From: Macrocybe gigantea
Lineage: Eukaryota > Basidiomycota > Agaricomycetes > Agaricales > Callistosporiaceae
DNA length: 64,000 nt
Direction of reading: 5' to 3'
NCBI GenBank assembly: GCA_011319805.1
Contig: SJRY01000305.1
Span: forward strand, 1-64,000
Shown here piece after piece: positions 41,100-53,219 of this stretch. The translations under genes were made by a program, and so were the position numbers. Position 1 is the stretch's first letter, and each line of letters opens with the position of its first letter. The notes beneath the pieces are model-generated. The model saw only the letters and a program-made list of their open reading frames with translations, was not told the origin of the DNA and did not search any database.

Positions 41100-43340
41100 A
41101 TGCCGTCTGAACCAATTGAGGCTGAGTTCGCTCGCCCCCGGCACTCTCCCGTGAGCAGGAGGAGGAGTACAGGACACTAGAACGGGAAGGTCCCCTCGGT
41201 GGCGAGGTGACCAGGGGCAATTCGCGCCTGTCGACAGCGGTCGCCTCCCTTGCCGACTTGGAGAAGTCGTATACGAAACAGGGACTAAAGGTCGTCACAT
41301 TTGAAAAAGGTAAAGGCGAGGATCCCAGAGAATGGAGCTTAGCCAGAAAATGGTGATTGTTCTCAAATAGCCAGCACGCGTCTTTCGAGTTTTCGTTCTG
41401 AATTTATCTCTCTGTCCATGAACATGCAGGTACATCACACTCGCAACGGCATTCCTTTGTCTAGCCGTAGCGCTCGGAAGTTCTCTCATCACCGGAGAGT
41501 AAGTTTCAATCCTATGACGCGCTATGTCCGACTCAACAGGAATGTCCGTCTTGACTTCGTTTACCAGTATGGAGGCTCCCGTCCATGAGTTCCACACTAA
41601 GGCCGTCGTGGTCAACCTGACGGTGACGTGTTTCGTCATCGGATTCGGTCTCGGGTACGTGCTAGACAGCGTCAACGTTGTTGGCAAATCTGGCTGGGTT
41701 CGGAAGTATTAACGTCTGCACGTCCGGGATCTAGTCCTCTCATATTCGCCCCGCTGTCCGAGGTCGTAGGCCGCACGCCGATGTATTGCGTGTCCATGTT
41801 CCTCTTCTTCATCTTCACCCTACCGAGCGCGCTCGCTAAAAACGTAGCGACCCTAGTCGTGGCCAGGCAGATTGCCGGACTCGCCGCTTCGGCGCCCATG
41901 TGCAATGTCGGTGGAAGGTCGGCAACTATCAATTCTTCATGACAAAATAATTATTGAATCCGTTTACCCTTCAACCCGACAGCATTGCTGATGTGTGGGA
42001 CGTCGAGGACCGTGGCATTCCGATGGCCGTTTTCTCAGGCACGCTCTTGTAAGCTGGGTGAACCATATTACAATCTGGTGTTTTGCGATTCTGACGATTG
42101 CTTTAAGCCTCGGTCCGTGTCTTGGACCTTTGTTCGGAGGGTGGATTGCGCAAAGAGCGGGGTGGAGGTGGATGTGTAAGTTCCGACAGTCGTAGCCGAC
42201 CGTCTTCGACACCTTTCTCTCTTCGCCCGCTAACTTTTCTGCCTGGGTTATTGATGCCGTGGCATAGACTGGGTTCTCTTCATCTTTATAGGGTGCTGCT
42301 TCGTCTTGACGTTGTTCATCCCCGAGACGCTCGCTCCGCTTCTTCTTAAACGCAAAGCTGCAAAACTGCGTAAGGAGACTGGCGATGACTCGTACCGCAC
42401 GTTGGAAGAAATGGAGAAACGTCCGTTTTCCGAGACGCTCTCAACAGCTCTGGTCAGACCGATTATCATGCTGTTCATGGAGCCCGTTGTCTTCTTTATG
42501 TCGTTCTGTATGTTGGTCCGATTTGTGTATCGCGCGGGATGTGTAACTAACAGCGACTCATTTTTCGCATAGACCTCTCGTTCATCTACAGCTTGCTTTG
42601 TGAGTGAATATGATTATTGTGCCTCGTATACCTTTTTGACAGCTTTCTTCGCTCACAGATTTAATGTTCTTCGCCTTCCCTATGGCGTTTGAAGAAGTTA
42701 GACATTTCAGCATGGGCATGACCGGCGTCACGTTCATCAGCATCATGTTGGGAATCATGTCCGCGTTGTCGTTAATGCCGATCCAAGAGCGAATCTACAA
42801 GAGAGTGACAGAAGACGGAACGTTCCCTGAGGCGAGGTTATATCCCATGATGCTGGGTTCGCTCGTTCTCCCCGTCGCGTTGTTCATCTTCGCCTTCACT
42901 GGCGGTTATAGTTGGGTGCATTGGATGGGTACGCTGGCGAACATTTTCACCGCTGAGTTGTGATAGTTGACCATAGTCAATTGCTCTGTTATACAGGACC
43001 CTGCATCGGCGGCGCGCTCTTCGGCTACGCGATGATTTTCATCTACGTCTCTGCCAATTCGTACATCGTTGACTCGTACAGCGACTATGCTGCGTCCGCC
43101 ATCGCTGCCAAGACGCTCATGCGTTCGCTCTGCGGTGCCATGGTGCCTATCTTCATCACGCCCATGTTCCACAATATGGGCTTCCAGTACGCCGGGCTGC
43201 TCCTCGCCCTCGTCTCCTGTGTCATCGCCCCGATTTCGTTTATCTTCTACAAGTACGGTGGCCAGATCCGGAGCAAGTCCACCAGAGCGACGACCGCGCT
43301 CCGCGGGCAGGGATTCAAGAGCAAGGACGTCGGACATTAG
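41100..43340 (+). CDS. MFS drug/polyamine transporter (DHA1 type), copy 1
   Basis: Twelve-helix proton antiporter of the major facilitator superfamily, likely at the plasma membrane. The start MPSEPIEAEFARPR at 41100 parallels MASEPIEEE of copy 2. The N-terminal tail reaches LADLEKSYTKQGLKVVTFEK and DPREWSLARKW. Then YITLATAFLCLAVALGSSLI, GPLIFAPLSEVVGRTPMYCV (motif A loop G-x-x-x-E-x-x-GR), QIAGLAASAPMCNVGGSIAD and AVFSGTLFLGPCLGPLFGGW follow (motif C-like G-P-x-x-G-P). The second half contains PETLAPLLLKRKAAKLRKET, the conserved GTFPEARLYPMMLGSLVLPV and FGYAMIFIYVSANSYIVDSY, with the stop at 43340. About nine introns with GT-AG ends. One frame break near 41135-41141 (GCCCCCGG), where one more C/G restores SREQEEEYRTLEREG; probably a sequence error. 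Confidence 0.92.
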
Positions 43341-44126
43341 AACCCACTTCCCCGGACTCTTTCCCTTCACCGACACGCGTTCCATCCAGCAAAGTAGCGG
43401 GCGGACTGCCGGACGCCATCATCCCCATCTACGTCGATCAGCTTTCCGGAGCGAAAGTCGGAACAGCTGTGTTTCGGACATTGTTCTTTCGTGCTTGTCT
43501 TGGCCATCGCAATCCATTTGCTTCTTTTCATCGGATGAAATAGAGACGGGACGGTACGAGATCTAATGTTTTTTTTTCCACACAATATTTTCTTTGCCTC
43601 CAGAGTTCAATCGTTTATACCGATTCTCACCTGCCTTTGCTTCCCTATATCCATCATCCGTACAGGACCAATCCCTTCTTCGCATCAATTAGATAGACTT
43701 AATCCTTTCTTTTCTTGTCAACGTTTATCTTCTGATATATATATGAATAGATTGTCATTTGCGATCATCTGAGGCATTTGCATTTACAACAGGATGACTG
43801 CGTTAGCATTGAGATATCGACACCTGGCTGTCAGCAAACAACTTAATACACACAAGCTATGCCCTCAGCGACAAACCTCATTCAATTCTCATTTCAGGTA
43901 GAAGAGAAAGATGAGTAAAATGATACTGGCCTGCGTTAAAAGTTAATTTTCTGTTATGTAGGTCTGAGGTCTGACATGCGAGTCTTCGACTACAGCGGTG
44001 AAGCACCTTGATTGAACTTGGAATTGGTTCCGTGTGGAGATAGCCGTGTCTTGTGACATTCACGCGTGAGCACTTAGAATTAGGGGATGCAACAGACGCC
44101 GGAGACTGTCCTTCATCCTCGAACGC
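43341..44126. other. Intergenic between MFS 1 and P450
   Basis: About 790 bp, AT-richer, with no gene supported. Confidence 0.5.
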
Positions 44127-46443
44127 ATGGCCGAGTCGTTTTTTGCCCTTCAAAGATCTCGCTTTGTCTCAGACGTCCCCGTTCTCATAGCGCTGCTACT
44201 CCTATCATGGCTATTGCTGTTTTTGTGGACAAATCGCAATCGAACCCGGACGACGGCGTTCAGAGGGCCGCCTAGCAACAGCCTCATCTTTGGTCGTTCA
44301 CGGGATTTAGTGAGAAATGCGGTGGTGAACGGAACGTTAGTCGAGGAGTGGGCAACGTCGTACGGGTCCGTCTTCGAAATCCCGTCGCTGTTTGGATCCA
44401 AAGACCTCGTCTTGTGCGACCCCAAGGCGATCATGCACGTATTCTCCAAAGACACGTTCACATACAACCAAACACCCGCCGCCCGCTTTACTATCTCGCA
44501 CTTTGTCAGTTTTTTGACTGATTCCGCGAATTTTTTTTGTTTCTGTCTGAGCCTCGAAAGCTAGTTTGGCGAGAATCTGCTATGGGCAGAAGCGGAGGAT
44601 CACAAGCGGTGCGTGGTTGCGTCTTCTTTCTGTTATGAGCATATCCCGTCGATTAAAGGTCTGCAAAAGCCAACGGAGAGCTCTGTCACCCGCTTTCGGC
44701 ATTTCCGCAATCCGCAGTGTATCTCATGTTTTTTACGACTCGGTGTACAAGGTACCGGCCAACCATGTCGGCCGGCCTAGTCCAATGCTTAGGGATTGAC
44801 AGTTGAAAACTTGTTGGGACGCTTCATTGCAAAATAGCTCCAAGCAAACGTTCGTCGCCGACGTTCAAGAATGGTAATCCACGTCTATCGATCTCGCATT
44901 TCGGATCTTATGATTACATCAAACAGGATGAATCGCGTTTCGTATGTTTCTACGGTGTTCATCGCGTTTTTTTGCATTCATCTGTAGCTCGCTGTCCCAA
45001 GACTGGACAGCATCGGAATCGCAGGCTTCTCTCACAATTTCGGCTGCCTAGAGGGTAAACGACCTGATGTAGCTGTCGCGTTTGAGTCTTTTGGAAATCT
45101 GAAGCCCTCTGCGTGGAACATGGCGCGTTGGTGCTTGCGCCGATCATACCTACCATCACCAAGGTTCCCACGGAGCGAGTCAAGATATTGCGCAAACTGC
45201 GCTCCAGTGTTCAGTCCATCGCGACCGAACTGTTGCAGAAAGCCAGAGCGGAGCGGAAAGCGAGTCCGTCGGAACTGAGCGCAGACAGTCGATCATTGGA
45301 GCCCTTAGTGCGTGCTTGCGAATATCTCAATAGACTGATAGCGCATTGCTTCAACCAGTTAAATCCGAGTCGAGCGTACGGATGTCTCCAGAAGAAGTGA
45401 AGGCACAGGTGAGCACTGTCCTCTTTTTTCTCTACGACGCAGATCAAAGCTCATTTGCTCGAAAACTATAGGTGGTGCGATATCTATCTTTCTTATGTGA
45501 CGAGTTCAATTTTTTTTATCTGATATCATTCACCACGTCAGATGCTCCTCATTCTCGCAGGTTATGAGACAACTGCCAGTGAGTGTATCCCGGACGTGCA
45601 CATGCCATACTCATGTCGATGTCTCAGTCAGCCTGACTGTAAGTTCTTGCCGGTCATCAGCATTCCAACCTTTCAATCTCGCTCCAGTGGGCTCTCATTG
45701 AGCTCAGCCGGCATCCAGAAGTGCAACAGAAGCTCCGCGAAGAGCTATCGTCTTTGACTGTGGAGGACCCGACATGGGACCAGCTAATGAACTCTTTGCC
45801 ATACCTTGACGCTGTCATGTGCGAGTCCCTGAGGCTGCACCCCATCGGAACAGAGGTTTTGCGCCATGTAGGCTCATTTCTATGATAGTCCTTGGTGAAA
45901 CGCTCATCGGCATGAAGACGTCTGCCGACGACGTCATTCCCCTCAGCGAGCCGATACCCGACGCTCGGGGAACGATTGTGGAAAATGTGATCGTTTCGAA
46001 AGGGACCACCGTCAGACTTTCCGTCAGCACCATCAACCGCTCTACGTCACTATGGGGTGAGAACGCGTTGGAATTTTGCCCGGAGCGATGGCTGGACGGC
46101 AGCGTCACGAAGAGCAAAGCTGCAAACATCCAGGGCTACCGCCACATACTAACCTTTGGCGACGGACCCAGGACGTGTTTAGGCAAAACGTTTGCCACAA
46201 CGGAGTTTAAAGTGAGCCGCCACTCAATGGTCTCGGCGCAAACGCGCAGTTTTGCTTGGTGAACTCATTCGTCCGTTCTCTTGCTTCTCCAGGCGGTGCT
46301 ATCGGTCCTAATTCGTAATTTCTCCTTTGAATTGCCCAACGGTCCGGACGGGTATCAAGACACACCGGTCCCTCCTCGTGCGACCGAAAGTCGAAGGTGA
46401 AACGGGAGCTAGAGTTCCCCTAGTCATCAGACGCGTTGAATGA
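44127..46443 (+). CDS. Cytochrome P450 monooxygenase (two frame breaks)
   Basis: ER-anchored haem monooxygenase. Start at 44127; the anchor is VPVLIALLLLSWLLLFLW, followed by FRGPPSNSLIFGRSRDL. Exons then give FGENLLWAEAEDHKRQRRAL (C-helix W/R region), LDSIGIAGFSHNFGCLEG, the I-helix MLLILAGYETTAS (AGxxTT), WALIELSRHPEVQQKLREEL, the K-helix ESLR of CESLRLHPIGTEVLRHV, CPERWLDGSV and the haem loop LTFGDGPRTCLGKTFATTEF with the Cys ligand. The frame breaks near 45115 (TGGAAC; TGGGAAC restores HGALVLAPIIP). Another shift near 46346-46350 is implied because the family ending HRSLLVRPKVEGETGARVPL and VIRRVE is open in another frame to a TGA at 46443; the raw frame stops at 46400. Family resembles CYP5150/CYP5144-type basidiomycete P450s, unproven. 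It sits between two MFS genes. Confidence 0.88.
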
Positions 46444-47136
46444 GATTGAAGTCATTCCTCTCGTCACTTTTTGTTGTTTCTTTAAGTATTCCGTATCTCG
46501 AAAATACGACGTCGATGTTACCAGTGCCACTGGATGATGAGATGTGTCATGACTGTGCTCCGATCACAGGTGGCTAGGCGAACGGAGCGGAGGCGATAAT
46601 TTCAGAGCCAGCGGACGCGGTCGACTCGGGAAAAAGCATCAAAAAGTCAGTGGGTCCACCCAACGCTGCGCTTGGCATTGCAATTTGTTCGTGTTTGAGA
46701 CAAAACGGCTCCCTTGCCAAAATAGGCATCATCGCAATATGACAGACGTTGTCCTCCTCAACTATCAAACATATGTTTTTTTTTTGAATTTATGCTCGCT
46801 GATTTTATGGGTAACTTCCTTGCCTTTCCCTTTTATTCTACCACCACATAATTTAGACATTTTCTCTGCAGGTCAGATCTCGGGGTTGCGGAGAAAGTTC
46901 TATAACAAATTCGCAGATGGAATACTGAATAAGGCTGCCTTACAGGTGTACCCGCGCCTTTCGTCCAATACAAGCAACTCCACACATATAAGCTGCTCCA
47001 CTGATTTTATAGATTTCGTCACACCTGACATCTCTTCTTTTGGTCCTATACCATTCCTTCCCTTTTTCGTTTTTCACGTATTTCGGCGCTCGCGTAGGAT
47101 CCAATATCGTTTGCCAAGTGCGAATCAGGACGGTGC
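46444..47136. other. Promoter region of MFS transporter 2
   Basis: About 690 bp. A TATA-like TATAAG at 46987-46992 lies 145 bp before the MFS 2 start codon. No gene was seen. Confidence 0.4.
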
Positions 47137-49326
47137 ATGGCTTCTGAGCCCATTGAAGAAGAGACCTCCGTTCGACGTGAGCTATCTCCAGAGAGGGGAC
47201 CAGAATACAGGGAGCGTGGGCGGGAACGGCGGATCAGATCCGATGGCTCGCCTTTGGGTCGTACACTATCACGCGTAGAGCGCCAGCACTCTCACTCTCC
47301 AGACCGCCTTACGACTGAGCTCACACGCGAGGGCACGCGCGCACCCAACTTGCCCGATCTAGAGAAGCAGTACACGCGCCAGGGTTACAAAATCGTCACC
47401 TTCGAACCGGGTACAGGAGAAGATCCTCGAGAATGGAGTAATGGCAAGAAGTGGTTCGATTCCGGTTTCCCTTGGTCTCTCGCCAACCCTCTTTGAGGCG
47501 TGTTTTGCAGGTATATCACTGGTACCACCGCTTTTCTATGTTTGGCCGTTGCCCTCGGAAGCTCCATCGTGACCGGAGAGTGCGTCCATGTGCTAGCGAT
47601 TGATTCACATTCCGGCTGCTAACTCGTCGTGTACGTCCAGTATAGAAGCTCCTGTAAAGGCTCTCCACTCGACCCAGGAAATCATCAACTTGTCCGTCAC
47701 CTGCTTTGTATATGGTTTCGGTATAGGGTAAGTGTGGTCTAGCTGCGCCGGTACTGTTACCCTTCGCTGACTCCGTCCGCAGGCCTATATTCTTTGCGCC
47801 GTTGTCGGAGGTCATCGGGAGAAAACCTGCCTATACGATCGCCATGTTTTTCTTTTTCATCTTCACGCTACCTGGGGCCCTTGCAAAGAACGCTGCTACC
47901 CTCGTCGTTTCAAGACAGATTGCTGGATTGGCCGCTTCGGCACCCATGTGCAATGTCGGTGGAAGGTCGGTTGTCGCACGATCCCTTGCCAAATTGCGCT
48001 GACAACGTCGCCAGTATTGCCGATATTTGGTCGGTGGAGCAGCGTGGCATTCCCATGGCTGTTTTCTCAGGAACTATTTTGTATGTCTTGCCTTGAATCA
48101 GTCTGTACGACTGATATCTAACTCATATTCGACAGCCTTGGTCCTTGCCTAGGTCCTCTCATCGGTAGTTGGATCGGCCAGAGGGCTGGATGGCGATGGA
48201 TCTGTATGTGATATCTGGCTTCTGCTACGAATACATGATGCTTACTCCCGCTTTATAGACTGGGTTCTTTTCTTCTTCACGGGTGGCGCCACAGTGTTGA
48301 CACTTCTTATTCCCGAGACTCTCGCTCCGATTCTCCTAAGTCGTAAAGCAGCGAAACTACGGAAGGAAACCGGTGACCAGTCATACACGACCTTGGAAGA
48401 GAAGGAGCGCCTTTCGTTCTTGAAAACGCTCCAAATAGCCATGACGCGTCCTCTCATCATGATGGTGATGGAACCTATTGTTCTGTTCATGTCGTTCTGT
48501 AAGATTTGCTCCAATAAATCTGTTACACATAACGCTAATAAAACATCGTATTGGCTATAGATTTGTCGTTCGTGTACAGTTTGCTATGTGGGTCTTTTTC
48601 GACGCTGGCATCTGCAACTTTTCTGGATTAGAATTAAATGCCTCTCAGATCTGCTCTTCTTTGCTTTCCCCATCGCTTTCGCAGAAATACGACATTTCGG
48701 CCTCGGCATCACCGGCACCACGTTCTGCAGCATCATGTTGGGTATTATCATTGCTCTCGCCTTGATGCCCTTTCAGGAGAGGATATATTCCAAGGTCACT
48801 CGTGATGGCACGTTCCCGGAAGCGAGATTGTATCCCATGATGCTGGGCTCTATCGTGCTTCCTATTGCTCTATTTATTTTCGCATTCACGGGTGCTTACC
48901 ACTGGGTACACTGGATGGGTACGTCTCAATCGTCCGCGCCTTTTTTTTCTGTGAGCGCCTGTGACTTTGGCTGTTCTGTCAGGTACCCTCGTTTCAGGCG
49001 CCGTTTTCGGCTTTGCGATGATCTTCATCTACGTTTCTGCCAACTCGTACATCGTCGATTCATACAGCAATTTTGCGGCGTCTGCGATCGCCGCCAAGAC
49101 ACTCATGCGTTCGCTTGCTGGCGGGACCGTCCCGCTGTTCGTCAACCAGATGTTTCACAAGATGAGGTTCCAGTTCGCTGGGCTGCTGCTCGCGCTGGTG
49201 TCCATCGTCATCATGCCCATGCCGTTTGTATTCTACAAATTTGGCGGTCGGATCAGGATGCGTTCGGAGAGGGCGACAAAGGCGCAGAGAGGTGAGGGCA
49301 TCAGCGAGAAAGACGTCGCGCATTGA
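47137..49326 (+). CDS. MFS drug/polyamine transporter (DHA1 type), copy 2
   Basis: Close paralogue of the gene at 41100-43340 with the same exon plan and no frame break seen. Start MASEPIEEETSVRRELSPER at 47137. A charged N-terminal tail (RERGRERRIRSDGSPLGRTL) runs to DLEKQYTRQGYKIVTFEPGT, then DPREWSNGKKW|YITGTTAFLCLAVALGSSIV. Motifs include FAPLSEVIGRKPAYTIAM, QIAGLAASAPMCNVGG, GPCLGPLIGSWIGQRAGWRW, PETLAPILLSRKAAKLRKET, GTFPEARLYPMMLGSIVLPI and GFAMIFIYVSANSYIVDSYS, ending KDVAH at 49326. Introns are short and at the same positions as in copy 1, which shows duplication of a spliced gene. Likely an exporter of toxic or self-made small molecules. Confidence 0.94.
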
Positions 49327-49649
49327 TGGCGTTGTTATTATGTCATGTTGCTCTGGTGAGTCGCCCTTTGATATGATACAAAAATAGTCCTGACAGGTTC
49401 TTGCGGATAGATGCCTCCATACTCTCGTAAAGATATGTCATAGTGCTTGTTTTATTTTTAATTTTTCTTAATGACCTTGGGGCGCTGATAATTGCACTAA
49501 TGAACCCATCAGCACTAATGCTTACATATTCCCATAGTGAGAACTCCTCCGTCCTAGCATTCGCAACGCGTTCGTTTCTCTTTACGCCTACAGAACACCA
49601 GTTTCCTCTAACCATACAATACATTTAAAATGCGAATATTGCTCTTCTG

Positions 49650-51056
49650 TCAGGGCAAGGAGGTACTCGGTTCGAGTTCGATGACGCGTCTCTCCTGTAT
49701 GGAGGTCTTGATGGCCTCGAGCGCCTCGACGCTCTTCAAAGCCTCCGCCGCGCTACAGCTCGGTTCTTCTATACCTTGACAGACCTTGGCGAAGTGGCGG
49801 AGCTGCAGTGTGAATGGAGGAGTGTCGACGATGTCCTTCAGCTTCGTCTGGAAGGATGTGTCTTCCGACAGTCGCTGAAGCCAGTGACCGTCTGCCTCGG
49901 GATCAGGCAGATGATCGAAAGAGAACGCGAGAGGGTTGGAAGCTGGACAGATCCGTGTGTTCCGAAGATGGTGTATATGTCCTTGCCATAGTGGCCGATT
50001 ACGTCTAACGGGATTGTCAGAAAAAGATTTCATCCGGGATAGGGCGGGGAGCACCTGGATTCTCTCCCGTAGCGCCTTCCCAAGACCACGGTGCAGCAGC
50101 GGCGCTATAAAGTAGCCGTTAAAATTCAGATAGTGACTTGTGGCATTTTCAGAGGATGGACTCGCACTCTGTGAAAAAGAAGGTTCCAACTGCTCCTGAA
50201 AGGAACTTGATGACAACCGCGCCGGTCTCTTCAACAGGATGTCCGCGCGTTCGCGGGCCCTCCTCGCAGTAAACGCGTTGAATGTCGCCAAAGAAACAAC
50301 GGAGAAGATCGACGTCATGTATCATGTTGACTGTTGGACCGTCTCACGTTCAAAGGTCAATGGAAGATAGACGAAAATGACGTACTGTTGACGGTACCTC
50401 CACCACTAGGCGAAATGCGCCAGTCGGAATAATAGTCATTGCCGCCTTTTTTGGTCGACCATACGCCTTGGATGCCGAGTAACCGACCCAGCTTGCCAGA
50501 ATCAATGATCTCTTTCAAGATGACAGTATACGGGTTGCTGAAAGAGGACAGGTTGAACATATCCGCTCTGATAAATTAACGTCTGTACTTACAATCGGCG
50601 ATGCTGCCCAACCAGAACCTTTGCCTCGCCGCCAGATTTCTGAACGGCATCCACGAGTGCCTGTGCTTCTTTTTTGGTTCCAGCCACTGGCTTTTCAACC
50701 AAAGCGTGTATGCCCGCTTCGATCAGCTGTACTCCGATCGGGACATGGCTACATGGTGTTCAAAAAGCATTCTGTCAGCGCTCGTCCCAAGGAGAAGCGG
50801 AATGTGTGACGCACGTGTGAGTTGGCGTTCCAACGATGGCTGCGTCGACCTTGATCTTGGCTGCGTTTCGAGCGTCAATGAGTTCTGAAACAGAGGCAAA
50901 GCAGGGTACGCCGTGTTTAGCTGCGAGCTCTGGCCCTGACGGCGATGGCTCTACGATTGCGGCAAGGCTCGTCAGGGGCTCGGATATGACATGATTAAGA
51001 TGTCGTCTTCCGATGAGACCAGTCCCGATGATAGCTATATTTACAGTGCTTGTCAT
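49650..51056 (-). CDS. Gfo/Idh/MocA family NAD(P)-dependent oxidoreductase
   Basis: Sugar, inositol or similar dehydrogenase with a Rossmann domain. Start at 51056: MTSTVNIAIIGTGLIGRRHL, the GxGxxG-type nucleotide loop, then ELIDARNAAKIKVDAAIVGT and PTHT. After a short intron HVPIGVQLIEAGIHALVEKP carries the family E-K-P motif with the catalytic-site Lys. FNPYTVILKEIIDSGKLGRL, DYYSDWRISPSGGGTV and NMIHDVDLLRCFFGDIQRVY follow; the H-D-x-D-x-x-x motif holds the catalytic His/Asp. The second domain has APWSWEGATGENPGAPRP and PEADGHWLQRLSEDTSFQTK, ending VIELEPSTSLP at 49650. Four or more introns; the section 50040-50200 contains in-frame stops and needs an intron or correction. It is convergent with MFS copy 2 and 0.3 kb away. 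Confidence 0.85.
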
Positions 51057-51587
51057 CTTGAAAGGAAAAGAGAAAGACGGATACTGACAAGTAGTGTCGA
51101 AATTGGTTTTATACTCTTTGCGCGCGAGTCTGGTGTGATAGCGTTGAACTTGCTGCCATTTAGGCTTAATTTAATTTACCCCAGAATGCCCCTTTGTACC
51201 TAGGTGGCGGAATTTCGTTCATCCGCTTGTGAGTACTGGTGACTATTTCCTCAACACTCAAGCTCCGAACCTCAACGGTCTTCGATATGTTTCCTTTCGG
51301 ACTGGCGGAATGACTGGAATGATCCGAACCCCCCCAGTGCAGAGAAAGAAGGATGCAGATCACATGCCGAAACATCCGGCGATGTCGAGGACAGGGGACC
51401 AAGGCGATATCGCGTTCCATGGCATAACAGGCAAAGATTGTCATCAAAAATCCACCAAAGTAGGTTGGATTGAGAGAGTGAGACATTGGTACAAAGAGAG
51501 TAACAAAACAAATGAAAGCATTTTTCCGACTGGGGTCCCGCCCCAAGTGGAGAGTCGTGAGAATATGGCCGAGGTAACCTCTTCCGT

Positions 51588-53219
51588 TCACACCGTCGAC
51601 GCATCTAATTTTTCCGGCGAGAGACCGCCTATCACTATATTGTCCAATGCCGAAAGTCGCAAGTTTGGGCCTATCTGCTGCCGCCGGTCCTGCTCCCATG
51701 CTCGCATATTCAGAATCATCCTGCAGCCCAGGACGCTGGATATAGCGATAGTGAAGCATTGCGGTATCTCATACGCTAAGTGCTATCATCACAGTGTTCA
51801 TGTCAAAGGGATGCGTAGATAAAGGCAGACTTGAGGCCTACTTTAGCAAATTGCCACACGACTCCGTTGGCGGTGTTTATTACGAGGATCCTGAATAAAG
51901 TCTGCCATGGCCTGCGGAACGTAGACACGCTGACACTCACGCGAGATAGTAAACGAAGCTGTCGCGAAAGACGGTCTTCATGATGGATTGATTAATGTGC
52001 CTTGTTTCCTGAAAATGCCTCCACGATTTTGGAAGGGCGCATAACGAGAGCATGAAGTCGACGACCACGACTGGAATCCAAAACGCAGGAGCCCACTGTG
52101 GGATATTCCGGCCTTGACATACGTGAACACCAGAAAAAGGCTCGATGACGACTTGTCCCATGTAGCATCAGCGTTTAAACTCGACGGGTGCATTGTTACG
52201 TACCTGTCATGGAATGTTGTCCGATTATAAGGAGCGTGAAGAGGACGGCTATTTCTAAGACCAGCAGACCAAGGATAGGAAGGAGCAATCTACGCGAGTT
52301 GTTATAAAGAGCCGATAGGTTTGCTATCAGCACGCCTGTGGGATCGAAGATAATGATCAGAAATTTTACTCTATTTTTGAAACGGAATCACAGACCTTGC
52401 ATGAGTAGAATGAGGGTAGTTGGAGCCCAGGCATGCCATCGCAGGAATATGTAACCTGTATATAATTCAGAACGGGGATTACTTACAAGACACACAATGG
52501 ACTTACACCTAGATGAGACCGAATGAAGTCAAAATCACCAAATAGTATTGAATAGAATGTCAGGATCGCTTATGACGCACGTCTGAGGAGTCGTGATCAG
52601 CGACGAAATAAGGACAAATGCCTGAAGCAGCAAGGATACGCACTCTTTCACCAATTGGGATGGAATACACTGTGCGATACCGTTAGTTATTGACGTCAGT
52701 TGCTCAAAACTTTAAACGCACTGATGCACGCAATTCTGGACAGAATGAAGATGAGAAGCAGCTAGTATGACACCAAGATCCGATTTTTTTACGTACACCA
52801 GAACGACGCTTCCTAGGTGGCGGGTCTGCACGGAGAACGTCAAGTGGGGGAGAAGATAGACGGGAGGTTTGAAGGAACCTACCAATATGTAAAGGATAGA
52901 ATGATGTGATAACTGCCGTTTCCAGATGTACCGAATCTGTGGGATCGATTTGGTATCAAATAATGTGAAGATACAACCGTGACGTTGACACACCTCATCG
53001 GGGAGGCTAAGAGCTGTTAAGGTAGGATTCAGACCGAACATAGTCTTTTAAAAGCTCTCGTAGAAGACGCACCTTGATCGTACAGCGCGACGGTTGTGGC
53101 AGCGTCTTTTGATCCACAAGAATAAGACGTGTCACAAAAGATATGAAGCACTCACACATGCAAACTCTGATCCACGACCTGTCATTGACAATTTTCAGAG
53201 CTTGCTGAAGTATGTCCAT
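51588..53219 (-). CDS. DUF6533-type multi-pass membrane protein
   Basis: Start at 53219: MDILQQALKIVNDRSWIRV. Short exons then assemble YAATTVALYDQALSLPDE and IRYIWKRQLSHHSILYIL, which is the DUF6533 pattern. Later exons include GYIFLRWHAWAPTTLILLMQ, LLLPILGLLVLEIAVLFTLL, QWAPAFWIPVVVVDFMLSLC with RDSFVYYLA (R-D-x-x-x-Y motif), TIAISSVLGCRMILNMRAWE and a tail ending LDASTV with the stop at 51588. This last helix plus R-x-I-L-N-x-R is shared with the gene at 33211-34766 and typical of the family. Very many small exons (about ten), so exact borders in 51830-52700 are tentative. The function of the family is unknown; receptor-like roles are often guessed without proof. Confidence 0.65.

Noticed and set aside
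49660..49690. GGTTCGAGTTC resembling a tRNA T-arm box B
   Set aside because: It lies within the 3' coding end of the oxidoreductase and no acceptor stem or box A pairs with it.
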